Below are positions 16,996 through 25,191 of a stretch of 64,000 bases of DNA, piece by piece. This DNA comes from Paeniglutamicibacter antarcticus_C (lineage in GTDB: Bacteria; Actinomycetota; Actinomycetes; Actinomycetales; Micrococcaceae), in the NCBI RefSeq assembly GCF_039544305.1, contig NZ_BAABLK010000005.1, forward strand, positions 1 to 64,000, in the 5' to 3' direction. Each line of letters starts with the position of its first letter. Position 1 is the stretch's first letter. Made by a program: the position numbers and the translations under genes. The notes beneath the pieces are model-generated. The model ran no database searches. It saw only the letters and a list, made by a program, of their open reading frames with translations, and had not been told where the DNA came from.

Positions 16996-18719
16996 TCAGC
17001 ACCACCCCGACCCCACTACGGGTTTCTGCGCTCAACGTCGAGAACCTCGTAGTCGACTTCATCACCAAAAACGGAATAGTCCATGCCGTGCGTGGTGTCT
17101 CCTTCAGCGTCGCCCCGGGTGAGGTCCTGGCCATCGTGGGCGAGTCCGGAAGCGGAAAAACAATCACCTCCCTGGCTGCCATGGGGCTGTTGCCCACCAC
17201 TTCCCGGACCTCCGGCACCGTCGATGTCGATGGCATGGACGTGTTGAAGGCAACCGAGACAGAGATGAACGCCACCAGGGGCAACGTGGTTTCCATGGTC
17301 TTCCAGGAGCCAATGACCGCGTTGAACCCGTCCATGAAGGTGGGAAAGCAGGTTGCCGAGGCAATCCTGAACCACCGCGGTGTATCCAAGGCCGAGGCGC
17401 ACAAGCGCGCGGTGGCGCTTTTGGAACGGGTCGGGATCCCGGACGCTGCGGTAAAGGCCAAGAGCTTCCCCCACCAGATGTCCGGTGGACAGCGCCAACG
17501 CGTGGTCATCGCCATTGCCTTGGCGTGCGAACCGAAGCTGATCATCGCCGATGAGCCGACCACTGCTTTGGATGTCACCGTCCAGGCCGAAATCCTTGAA
17601 CTGCTCCGTACCCTCGTCAAGGAAACCAACACGGCGTTGTTGCTGATCACGCACAACATGGGTGTCGTTGCCGACCTATCGGACCGGGTGGCCGTCATGA
17701 ATGCCGGCCGGATCGTGGAAACCGGCACAACGGTCCAGGTTCTGACTGCTCCGAAGGAGACCTATACCCAGACGCTCCTGGCCGCGGTCCCCACGCTGCC
17801 CGAGGCTAAGTGGGATGCCGTTATCGCCGAGGAGCGAGCGCAGCTTAACCTGGCCGAGGCCAATGAGGTACCCGTTGTTGACCCGGTGTTGGACATGCGG
17901 GGCATCTGCGTCGACTACTCCGGTGGAGGCCGCAAATTGCGCGCCGTCAACAATGCAGACCTGCTGATCAATCGCGGCGAGATCGTCGGGCTTGTCGGCG
18001 AATCTGGCTCGGGCAAGTCGACCCTGGGTCGAGCCCCGCTGGGACTGGTGCCTGTCACCGGCGGGTCCATCTCCTTGTTTGGTGGAGACGTACTCAAGAC
18101 ATCGACCCGTGAAATCCGCGCATTGCGCTCACGTATCGGCATCATCTTCCAGGATCCGGGTGGCTCGCTCGATCCCCGGATGACCGTGGGCGATTCTATT
18201 TCCGAACCGTTGGTGATGCACGGAATCAACGGCAAGCGGCCCAGCCGGGCGGTACGCGATTCCCGGGTCGCCGAACTGCTGGAAGCCGTACGACTTCCCG
18301 CGACCAACGCCCAGCGATACCCGCATGAGCTTTCCGGCGGCCAGCGTCAGCGCATTGGTTTGGCCCGTGCATTGGCGCTGGCGCCCGAACTGTTGATCGC
18401 CGATGAACCAACCAGCGCATTGGACGTTTCCGTGCAAGATGAAGTCCTTACCCTGCTGCTGGAGCTGCAACGGGAACATGGTTTCGGTTGCCTGTTCATT
18501 AGCCATGATCTGGCTGTTGTCCATTCGGTGTCCCAACGCGTAACGGTGATGCAGCATGGAAACGTGATTGAGAGCGGGCAAACCAGCACCGTGCTCCAAC
18601 ACCCCGGGGCTTCCTACACCCGACAACTGTTGGCGTCGGTTCCTTCCCCGAATCCCATTATGCAAAAACAGCGCCGCGAAGCCCGCTTCGCCCTGCTGGC
18701 ATCCAGCAAGGAATCCTAA
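16992..18719 (+). CDS. Fused double ABC ATPase for peptide import (DppD-DppF)
   Basis: One 575-residue chain carries both ATPase domains that drive a Dpp/Opp importer. Domain 1 (about 1-270) has Walker A GESGSGKT, Q-loop VFQEPMTALNPSM, signature MSGGQRQRV, Walker B LIIADEPTTALD and switch His in LLITHNMGV. Domain 2 (about 295-560) repeats this with GESGSGKST, FQDPGGSLDPRM, LSGGQRQRIGL, LLIADEPTSALD and FISHDLAVV. All catalytic residues are intact in both halves. Each domain keeps the peptide-transporter tail region after the H-loop. The start overlaps the permease stop. Confidence 0.94.
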   Translation: MISTTPTPLRVSALNVENLVVDFITKNGIVHAVRGVSFSVAPGEVLAIVGESGSGKTITSLAAMGLLPTTSRTSGTVDVDGMDVLKATETEMNATRGNVVSMVFQEPMTALNPSMKVGKQVAEAILNHRGVSKAEAHKRAVALLERVGIPDAAVKAKSFPHQMSGGQRQRVVIAIALACEPKLIIADEPTTALDVTVQAEILELLRTLVKETNTALLLITHNMGVVADLSDRVAVMNAGRIVETGTTVQVLTAPKETYTQTLLAAVPTLPEAKWDAVIAEERAQLNLAEANEVPVVDPVLDMRGICVDYSGGGRKLRAVNNADLLINRGEIVGLVGESGSGKSTLGRAPLGLVPVTGGSISLFGGDVLKTSTREIRALRSRIGIIFQDPGGSLDPRMTVGDSISEPLVMHGINGKRPSRAVRDSRVAELLEAVRLPATNAQRYPHELSGGQRQRIGLARALALAPELLIADEPTSALDVSVQDEVLTLLLELQREHGFGCLFISHDLAVVHSVSQRVTVMQHGNVIESGQTSTVLQHPGASYTRQLLASVPSPNPIMQKQRREARFALLASSKES

Positions 18720-18721
18720 CG

Positions 18722-19639
18722 GTGTACCCGAGACTTGGAATCGATATCGGCGGAACAGGGATTTCCGCCATCGTATTGGACAGCAGTGGAACCGTTACGG
18801 GCCGTGCTTCGACTGATACCCCTGCCGGGCACGGCGGAGACGCCATGGTGGCGGCCTGCCTCCAAGTGGCCTCCCGGGCGAGCGAACAGGCAGGTGTTGA
18901 TCCGCGCATCGCAGGTGTCGGTGCCGCCGGCATCATCGATGCCGACGGTGTGGTCCTTGCCGCCAGCGACTCCTTCACTGGTTGGGAAGGATACGCCCTG
19001 GGCCAAAAGCTTAGTGAAGCATTGGACATGCCCGTTAACGTCGGAAACGACGTTGCTGCATTCGTGTTGGGGGAACAACGTTTCGGAGCAGGACGGGGCG
19101 TGGAGAACTTCTTCGGAATCACCTTGGGAACCGGGGTCGGTGGCGGGTTGGTGCTCAACTCGGTCCTGCATACCGGTGAGCACGGCGCGGCGGCCGAGAT
19201 TGGCCATGTTCCCGGTTTCGGCAAACGCCTTTGCACGTGCGGACGCACCGGGCATTTGGAGACGATTGCTGCCGGACGATCCATTTCCTCTCTCTACACC
19301 CAGAAAACCGGCAGTCCATGCAGCGCCAAGGAAGTGGCACAGCTTGCTCGCGAGGGCGACGAAATCGCCGTGGAACTCTACGAACGCGCCGGAGCCGGAT
19401 TGGCCAAGGCGGCTCTCATGATCTCGGGCATCCTGGATATTTCCGCGATAGTCATCGGCGGCGGAGTTGCCAGTGCTTGGGATCTTTTGCATCCGGCAAT
19501 GCAAAGGGCATTACGCGCCTGCCCCCCAATCTCCGGGAATCGAATTGTGGTCTTGCGCAGCGAGCTGGGTGCCGACGCCGTGGCGATCGGTGCCACGCAG
19601 TTCGCTAATCAGTTCCAAGGAGTCCCTGCTCGTCCCTGA
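18722..19639 (+). CDS. ROK family sugar kinase
   Basis: A 305-residue kinase of the glucokinase/N-acetylmannosamine kinase group, starting at a GTG three bases after the ATPase stop. The phosphate loop GIDIGGTGIS is at residues 6-15, the catalytic Asp in NVGNDVAAFVLGE, and the second glycine loop ITLGTGVGGGLV. The zinc-site region reads CTCGRTGHLE, where most ROK kinases have Cys in place of this His, so metal binding may be altered. Co-transcription with a peptide-type importer suggests that the imported compound contains or releases a sugar, perhaps an amino sugar; this is inference. Confidence 0.85.
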   Translation: MYPRLGIDIGGTGISAIVLDSSGTVTGRASTDTPAGHGGDAMVAACLQVASRASEQAGVDPRIAGVGAAGIIDADGVVLAASDSFTGWEGYALGQKLSEALDMPVNVGNDVAAFVLGEQRFGAGRGVENFFGITLGTGVGGGLVLNSVLHTGEHGAAAEIGHVPGFGKRLCTCGRTGHLETIAAGRSISSLYTQKTGSPCSAKEVAQLAREGDEIAVELYERAGAGLAKAALMISGILDISAIVIGGGVASAWDLLHPAMQRALRACPPISGNRIVVLRSELGADAVAIGATQFANQFQGVPARP

Positions 19640-19657
19640 CTTTTACGTCGCCCGACC

Positions 19658-20158
19658 CTACTCGGCTCCTCTGGTGGGCAGGATCGGGACCGAGGATCTT
19701 GGTTTGATGACCCGGGGCAGGATAACCAGCAGGAACACCACGACGAGCATCATTGGCGCGCCAATGAAGGCGCCCATCCACGTCCCGTAGAGGACCTGGA
19801 CAACGAACCACACGCTCCCGGCAACCAGGATCCCCACGCCCAAGACCACCATTTTGGAAATGACGTGGCCCATATGCACCGTGGTGATCTTGACTCGTTG
19901 GCCGAAGAAGTGTCGGTGAACCGCAACAGGTGTGATCAGCAGGACGATGAGAAGGGCGGAAAACACCAGCAGGACCAGGTAGAAGGTACGCTCGGCATGG
20001 TCCAGGGACGTGAACCCGGTTTGGAAGGGAAGGACCACCAGGAATGCAGCGAGGATCTGTGCCCCGGTCTGCATGACGCGCAGCTCCTGCATGAGCTCGT
20101 TCCAGTTTCGGTCCAAGCGCTCCTCGACACTTTCATTGCGTTCATGGTGCACGCTCAT
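19658..20158 (-). CDS. DUF6328 family membrane protein
   Basis: This 166-residue protein opens with a charged cytoplasmic segment (NESVEERLDRNWNELMQELR) followed by four membrane helices, beginning TGAQILAAFLVVLPFQTGF. The layout and the conserved ELRVMQTG-(A/V)-Q stretch match actinobacterial DUF6328, of unknown function. An AAAGGAGC site precedes the ATG. It is convergent with the ROK kinase gene and divergent from the aminotransferase gene, so it is transcribed alone. Confidence 0.8.
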   Translation of the reverse strand: MSVHHERNESVEERLDRNWNELMQELRVMQTGAQILAAFLVVLPFQTGFTSLDHAERTFYLVLLVFSALLIVLLITPVAVHRHFFGQRVKITTVHMGHVISKMVVLGVGILVAGSVWFVVQVLYGTWMGAFIGAPMMLVVVFLLVILPRVIKPRSSVPILPTRGAE

Positions 20159-20334
20159 CGCGCTCCTTTCCGCCGGCCGGCGATCGCCGGTGGCATGGAC
20201 CGGACCTCGGCAAATAGGTCGGATCCTGCTTTAGCCATGCTGACTACCCAACCTACCGAAGAAGCCTTGCCTTGGGCAGAAGTAAAAGCAGAACAGCAGG
20301 AGCAATCGATGGCGAACGCGTCTAAGCTGGCTAA

Positions 20335-21540
20335 ATGAGCGCCCACCCCTTCGACTTGCTGACCGTGGAGCAACTGCGTCGCTCCGGATCGCTGAAATGG
20401 TCCGAATACAGGGGAACCCTGGGCGCATGGGTAGCAGAAATGGATTTTGGAACCGCCCCGGGCGTTATTGTCGCCGCGCAGGAAACGCTGGCCAACGGAC
20501 TTATCGGCTACGCTCCCACACAGTTGGTCAACGACATGCAGCAAGCCACCGCCGCCTGGCTGGACAACAGGTTTGAGTGGAAGCTCGAACCGGGACAGGT
20601 GCGGCCGCTGAACTCCGTGGCAGTTGCCCTTGACGCCGCGATCATGCATTTTTCCCCCCAGCACCACCCCGACGCCCCGGTGGTCCTGCTAACCCCGGCC
20701 TACATGCCTTTTCTTGCCGCGGCTTCACGCTTCGGGCGGGGCACCATCCAGGTCGCCATGCTTCCAACGGAAACCGGATGGGACATCGACTGGCCGGCAC
20801 TTAAGCATGCGTTGGCCGGCGGTTCCCTGCTGGTGCTGGTGAACCCGCACAATCCCATCGGCAAGGTCTATTCGCGTGAAGAGCTCCTGGCGATTTCCGA
20901 GCTCGTGGAGGCCACCGGGTCCCGGGTGTTCGTCGATGAGATCCATTCGCCGCTTGTTTTCGACGGCGCTTCGCACATCCCCTACGCCACGGTTTCCCAC
21001 GCCGCCGCTGCACACTCCATCACGGCCGTCGCCGCCACCAAGGCATTCAACCTGCCTGGCCTGAAGTGCGCCCAGTTGGTGCTGACCAACGATGCCGACC
21101 GCAGGCTTTGGGCTGGCGTGGGTGATACTTTCGAGCATGGTGCCGCGAACGTGGGACTCGCTGCAACAACCGCCGCCTATCGCACCGGCACGGGGTGGCT
21201 CGACGGAGTGATAGCCTATCTGGATGAATCCCGGATGCTGCTGGCCGACCTGATCACCGAACATTTGCCCCATGTGCGCTATCGTCCCCCGCACGGCACC
21301 TATTTGGCTTGGTTGGATGTCTCCCGTCTTTCCCTGGATCCGAGTCCTGCCCGTTTCTTCCTCAAGGAAGCACAGGTCGCCTTGATCAACGGAAGCGATT
21401 GCGGTGCCGGGGCCCAGGGATTCGTTCGCTTGAACTTTGCCACCCCTCGACCTGTCCTGGGCGGAATGATCCATCGCATGGGGGCCGCGGTGGATGGATG
21501 CGACAACAAGGACATGACGGATCCCGAGTTCGCGCAGTAG
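20335..21540 (+). CDS. PatB/MalY-type PLP-dependent C-S lyase
   Basis: A fold-type I aminotransferase-like enzyme of 401 residues, most like PatB/MalY cystathionine beta-lyases that cleave C-S bonds of cystathionine or cysteine conjugates. The N-terminal WVAEMDFGTAPGV is the classic MalY/PatB string. VNPHNPIGKVYSREEL holds the Asn that contacts PLP, FVDEIHSPLVF the Asp pairing with the pyridine nitrogen, and AATKAFNLPGLKCAQ the Schiff-base Lys (about 236). GFVRLNFATPR carries the carboxylate-binding Arg. Whether its main role is methionine synthesis or sulfur scavenging is not decided by the context. Confidence 0.88.
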   Translation: MSAHPFDLLTVEQLRRSGSLKWSEYRGTLGAWVAEMDFGTAPGVIVAAQETLANGLIGYAPTQLVNDMQQATAAWLDNRFEWKLEPGQVRPLNSVAVALDAAIMHFSPQHHPDAPVVLLTPAYMPFLAAASRFGRGTIQVAMLPTETGWDIDWPALKHALAGGSLLVLVNPHNPIGKVYSREELLAISELVEATGSRVFVDEIHSPLVFDGASHIPYATVSHAAAAHSITAVAATKAFNLPGLKCAQLVLTNDADRRLWAGVGDTFEHGAANVGLAATTAAYRTGTGWLDGVIAYLDESRMLLADLITEHLPHVRYRPPHGTYLAWLDVSRLSLDPSPARFFLKEAQVALINGSDCGAGAQGFVRLNFATPRPVLGGMIHRMGAAVDGCDNKDMTDPEFAQ

Positions 21541-21558
21541 TTCCTTGCCCTATGGCGA

Positions 21559-22251
21559 CTAGCTTGCCCGGATGTTGGCCAGCAGCTGTTCGGACGGCAG
21601 CGAGGTCATATCATCGCGCGGGTTTGCTGTCTCGCTCACGCGCGGTGAGACGGAGCGGGTCTCATCCAGGCTCCGGGTCAGGACGACTGACCCGTGTTCT
21701 CTGGCAATTACCCGAGCCAGTTCGACCCCGGCATGGCGCTCGCGTTCGCGTTCACGTTCGGCGAGGGTCCCCTGACCTTGGTCGTCACCCCAGTCCTGGG
21801 GCGAGGCAAAGACCGCGGTGGGCATGACCCGGGCGCGCAGGTACGAGAAGATCGGGCGCATCGCTTAGTCGATAACCATGCTGTGGCGTGGGCTTCCGCC
21901 GGTGGCCGCAAGAACCATCGGTTTGTCTTCGAGCAAAGCCGGGTCCAGGATGTCGATGAAGGTTTTGAAGAGGCCAGAAACCGAGGCCGTGAAAACCGGT
22001 GACACCACGACCAGGCCGGCGGCGTCCGCCACTGTTTCAATGACCTGGGCCAGTCGCTGCGGTGCGTGGCCTGTGAGCAGGTTGCTGGTGATGTCGTTGG
22101 CGTAGTCACGGAGCTCGACCACCCTGAGTTCCGCTTGGACACCCCTGGAAGCCAGTTCCCTGACGGCGGATTCTCCAAGCTGTCGCGCCAGCAGGCTGGA
22201 GGTCGACGGCGTGCCCAGTCCGCCGGTACTAACGACGATGTCTTGGCTCAT
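21559..22251 (-). pseudogene. NADPH-dependent FMN reductase interrupted by a stop codon (CE1759-like)
   Basis: Two open segments in the same frame together make one FMN reductase of the CE1759/MsuE-like group. The first segment (22251-21865) runs from MSQDIVVSTGG through VVVSPVFTASVSGLFKTFID to TGGSPRHSMVID. Then comes TAA. The frame continues AMRPIFSYLRARVMPTAVFA, where family members read straight through with one residue in place of the stop. A single-base change (for example from CAA, GAA or AAA) explains it. The tail DDMTSLPSEQLLANIRAS also looks normal. It could be a recent null allele, a sequencing error, or two co-translated halves. Confidence 0.75.
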
Positions 22252-22313
22252 GATGCGTAGGCCCCCACCTTCGAATACATGTGCTTGCATGTAAAGAAAC
22301 GAAAGCCACCAAA

Positions 22314-22532
22314 TCATTCCCGGCGGTCCTCCATGGCCGTCGGCTCCGGTTCGGCAATCATGGGTGGCATCGAGCAAACGTCGCCGAAGCATCTTCCGCG
22401 AATGGCGGCCACCGCGCAATACACGGCTGCCGCACCCGCCCCCAGTGCGGCGACGAACGCGTCGGACCACAGCGAAACGGACACGGCTGCCAACACCAAC
22501 GCTACGGCCAGCCAAATCGCCCGATCCCTCAA
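22314..22532 (-). CDS. Small membrane protein behind a CsoR/CstR-like operator
   Basis: A 72-residue frame starts at TTG (22532) with a strong GGGGAG ribosome site seven bases upstream. It has two hydrophobic helices (IWLAVALVLAAVSVSLW and FVAALGAGAAAVYCAVAAI) and a cysteine pair RGRCFGDVCSMPP. The layout recalls the small YgaP/DUF2892 membrane modules linked to sulfurtransferases. A palindrome of CsoR/CstR type sits 50 bases upstream, which supports its being a real regulated gene. It could take part in reactive-sulfur or copper handling; this is inference. Confidence 0.5.
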   Translation of the reverse strand: MRDRAIWLAVALVLAAVSVSLWSDAFVAALGAGAAAVYCAVAAIRGRCFGDVCSMPPMIAEPEPTAMEDRRE

Positions 22533-22581
22533 GAGCCCACTCCCCTGCTACCTCGAATTGTTATCGCGGAATCCTGCGGGC

Positions 22582-22597
22582 ATACCCCCGAGGGTAT
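22582..22597 (-). promoter_or_regulatory. CsoR/CstR-type operator
   Basis: ATACCC-CCGA-GGGTAT is a perfect inverted repeat with six-base arms. It matches the ATACCC(n)GGGTAT pattern bound by the copper sensor CsoR and the persulfide sensor CstR. It lies 50 bases before the TTG start of the small membrane protein. No CsoR-family gene is in this window, so the regulator must be elsewhere. Confidence 0.6.
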
Positions 22598-22617
22598 CCC
22601 ATCTTCTTTGCCGGGCA

Positions 22618-23283
22618 CTAGGCGGTTCGGCGGCGCAGGCGGCTGACCCATAAGACCCCGGCACCTGCAACGCCAATGACCATCGCAATCATCGCCACGT
22701 AGAACCCGACGGAGTAGTACCCGTTCGCGCTCGTGTTCGGGTCGAGGAAGGGGTAGGGATACCAGGGGTTCCCGGTGCGCGGGTCCAGGACCATTGCGCC
22801 CCGGGCCAGGGTATAGCCTGCCCACAGCACCGGCATCGCAACGATCCCCCAAAGCGCCTTGGCGCCCAATGGCCGCCGCCCCGGGGCAATGAGCCAGTCT
22901 AGCGCCACAACGGCCGGGGCAATGACGTGAAGTATTTCGTTGGACCATGGCACTGTGGCCCCTTGGGGCAGTTCCACCCCTCGCAACAGCAGGTTGTAAA
23001 CCACCCCCGTGGTGGCCATGTAGGTGGTTGTTGCCGCCCGGACCATGCTCCACCCGCGGGGCTCCGCTCGCTTGGACAAGGTGAAGATGCCAACGAACAA
23101 AACCACCCCAGCCAGGATGTTGGACTCGATGGTGAAAAATGAGAAGAAGTTCTGGATGACAAAGTCGACTTCACCCTGCCCCGATACCTCGTTTTTGATG
23201 CTGCGTTGCAACTGCACGAACACGGCGGCGATGATGGCGATACTTCCACCAATCCGCAACAGGTAGGCCAAGACGCGTCTCAT
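22618..23283 (-). CDS. Pr6Pr family membrane protein
   Basis: A 221-residue protein with six to seven membrane helices. The string NPWYPYPFLDPNTSANGYYS between the last two helices is a hallmark of the Pr6Pr family (related to FAR-17a/AIG1-like membrane proteins). NFFSFFTIESNILAG near residue 50 is also typical. The ATG at 23283 was chosen because the upstream extension of the open frame is not hydrophobic or conserved. The biochemical role of bacterial Pr6Pr proteins is unknown. The gene stands alone between the small operator-controlled gene and the molybdoenzyme. Confidence 0.8.
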   Translation of the reverse strand: MRRVLAYLLRIGGSIAIIAAVFVQLQRSIKNEVSGQGEVDFVIQNFFSFFTIESNILAGVVLFVGIFTLSKRAEPRGWSMVRAATTTYMATTGVVYNLLLRGVELPQGATVPWSNEILHVIAPAVVALDWLIAPGRRPLGAKALWGIVAMPVLWAGYTLARGAMVLDPRTGNPWYPYPFLDPNTSANGYYSVGFYVAMIAMVIGVAGAGVLWVSRLRRRTA

Positions 23284-23508
23284 ATCAGGTGCTGATCCCT
23301 TTCTAGGTACTGCACCAAAGCCTAAACGGTTCGGGCCGACACCGCTCGGAAGACACTTTGGTTTCCGATCAATCTCGCATTCGCGCCTGCCGGACGCGAC
23401 CGGCGGGGCCCGTTCCATGCCATGCTTTGGAGTCCTGCGGAGTAACCGGCGCCCACCCTGATGACGCCGGCCCCGCTGGCGACCTCATAGAAGGCGGCGG
23501 TGCTGGGA

Positions 23509-25068
23509 TTACTCGACGGAGAACTGCACGCGCTGCCAACCGCTTGCCCCGTTGGGCACAGGATCCGCCTTGTCGCTGGTTTGCACGTTGCCCTCTCTAT
23601 CAACCGCCCGTACGGTGACCGTGTGATTTCCCGAGGATCCGCCCTCCCAGTCGTAACGCCACTGCCTCCAAGTGTCCAAGGAAGCCTCGGTGGCAAGCTC
23701 CGCGTCCTTCCAGTCCTCGTCATCGATCTGCACCTGGACCTTTGATATCCCCTTGGTCTGCGCCCAAGCGGTTCCGCCCAACGTGACCTTGCCAGCGGGA
23801 ACGCTGGCGAACGAGCGGGGAACATCAACGCGCGAAGACAGCTTGATTGGACCGTGGTCCGACCATCCGCGCGTGGTCCAGTAGCCCATCTTGTCCTCGA
23901 AGCGGGTCACTTCCAGATCCACGACCCATTTGGTGGCCGAAACGTAGCCGTAGAGACCCGGCACCACCATGCGAACCGGGAAGCCGTGTTCCAAGGGCAG
24001 GGGTTCCCCGTTCATGCCAACCGCCAGCAGTGCCATGCGGTCGTCCATGAGGACCTCGATCGGCGTAGAGGCGCTGAAACCGTCTTCCGAAGTCGAAAGG
24101 ACCATGTCTGCCTCGGCCTGGGGCACGGCCCTTTCCAACAGCTTGCGCAATGGATAACCCAACCATTTGGCGTTGCCCACAAGTTGGCCACCAACAGGGT
24201 TGGAGACGCAGGTCAGTGTCAGGTAGGTTTCCAGGAGATCTTCGGCCAGCAACTCATCGAAGCTGATGGTGAATTCCTTCTCGACCATTCCGTGGACACG
24301 CAGGGACCATTCGGAGGGGTTGATCCGCGGCACCGAAAGGGCCGTATCGATCCTGTAAAAGTCCTTGTTGGGCGTCACGAACTTGGGCATGCCTGACAGC
24401 TCGATCTGGGCACCGGCCGGCGGTGGGTCCGCCAGCACCTTGGCGACGGGCAGGCCCAGGGCCGAACGCGCGGAATCCGCTACGTTCCTGACAGTGGCCA
24501 GTGATCTTCCCACCCCGGTTGCCACTGCGGAACCAACCAGTGCAAGCGTCGCGCCAAGCAGGAAATTCCTGCGCGACGAGCCCGGCTTCTCCGACTGTTC
24601 CTGACCGGGCGCTCTGGTCCTGGAGGCAAGCTTCGTCAACCATTTCAAGGTGCCCAGGCTCGCCACAGTGCCCAGGATCACAGGGGTCAGATCCACTAGG
24701 CCGGTGGCGGGCCGGGAAAGGACCGCAGCTCCGATAACGACTGCAAGCAGCAAGATGATTGGTGCAGCCAGGGCAAAGTGGCGCCTAGCAAGGATCCCGA
24801 TGAGCACCGAAGCGATGGAAACGACAACACCGATGGAGATGAACAGCGCTAGTTTGTCGTTGGTTCCAAACGTGGCAATGGCGAAGTCCTTGAGCCATGG
24901 AGGCGTGAGGTCGATGAATACCGCCCCCATGGCCACCAGCGGCGCCGAAGCTGTCGCAAAGAATGCCGACATCAACTGCGCCACGGAAAAGAGCACTGCT
25001 GCCGCTGCGAAACCCGAGAGCCCAAAGACTCCCAGGTCGCGCAGCCTCGTTGCTGGTTTCTTGTTCAT
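23509..25068 (-). CDS. Membrane-anchored sulfite-oxidase-family molybdoenzyme
   Basis: The 519-residue protein has four or five N-terminal membrane helices (about 13-145), a twin-arginine-like SRRNFLLGATLALVG at 165-179, and then an oxidoreductase domain that should face outside. The molybdopterin domain includes the cofactor-binding Cys287 in LTLTCVSNPVGG and PLEHGFPVRMVVPGLYGY. A Mo-co dimerisation immunoglobulin-like domain with AWAQTKGISKVQVQID ends the protein. Substrates in the family include sulfite, sulfoxides and oxidised methionine residues. A SigK-type promoter lies about 70 bases upstream, so it belongs to the envelope-stress regulon with the fasciclin protein. Confidence 0.88.
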   Translation of the reverse strand: MNKKPATRLRDLGVFGLSGFAAAAVLFSVAQLMSAFFATASAPLVAMGAVFIDLTPPWLKDFAIATFGTNDKLALFISIGVVVSIASVLIGILARRHFALAAPIILLLAVVIGAAVLSRPATGLVDLTPVILGTVASLGTLKWLTKLASRTRAPGQEQSEKPGSSRRNFLLGATLALVGSAVATGVGRSLATVRNVADSARSALGLPVAKVLADPPPAGAQIELSGMPKFVTPNKDFYRIDTALSVPRINPSEWSLRVHGMVEKEFTISFDELLAEDLLETYLTLTCVSNPVGGQLVGNAKWLGYPLRKLLERAVPQAEADMVLSTSEDGFSASTPIEVLMDDRMALLAVGMNGEPLPLEHGFPVRMVVPGLYGYVSATKWVVDLEVTRFEDKMGYWTTRGWSDHGPIKLSSRVDVPRSFASVPAGKVTLGGTAWAQTKGISKVQVQIDDEDWKDAELATEASLDTWRQWRYDWEGGSSGNHTVTVRAVDREGNVQTSDKADPVPNGASGWQRVQFSVE

Positions 25069-25136
25069 GAGGTCACCTACCCGTACGTTGTATGGCTTCC
25101 TCCCCGCCGTGCGCGGGGAGCTGCCTTTCACTTCGT

Positions 25137-25163
25137 ATTCGGAACGATACCTTCGACGGATTG
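25137..25163 (-). promoter_or_regulatory. SigK-type promoter of the molybdoenzyme gene
   Basis: On the minus strand the sequence reads CAATCC, fifteen bases, then CCGAAT. This resembles the mycobacterial SigK consensus (about CCATCC with CCGAAT), and the same hexamers with the same spacing precede the fasciclin gene. The predicted transcript would have an untranslated leader of about 60 bases before the ATG at 25068. Confidence 0.65.
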
Positions 25164-25191
25164 GATGGCAACCGTTTTTCCCTGGTCGTTC

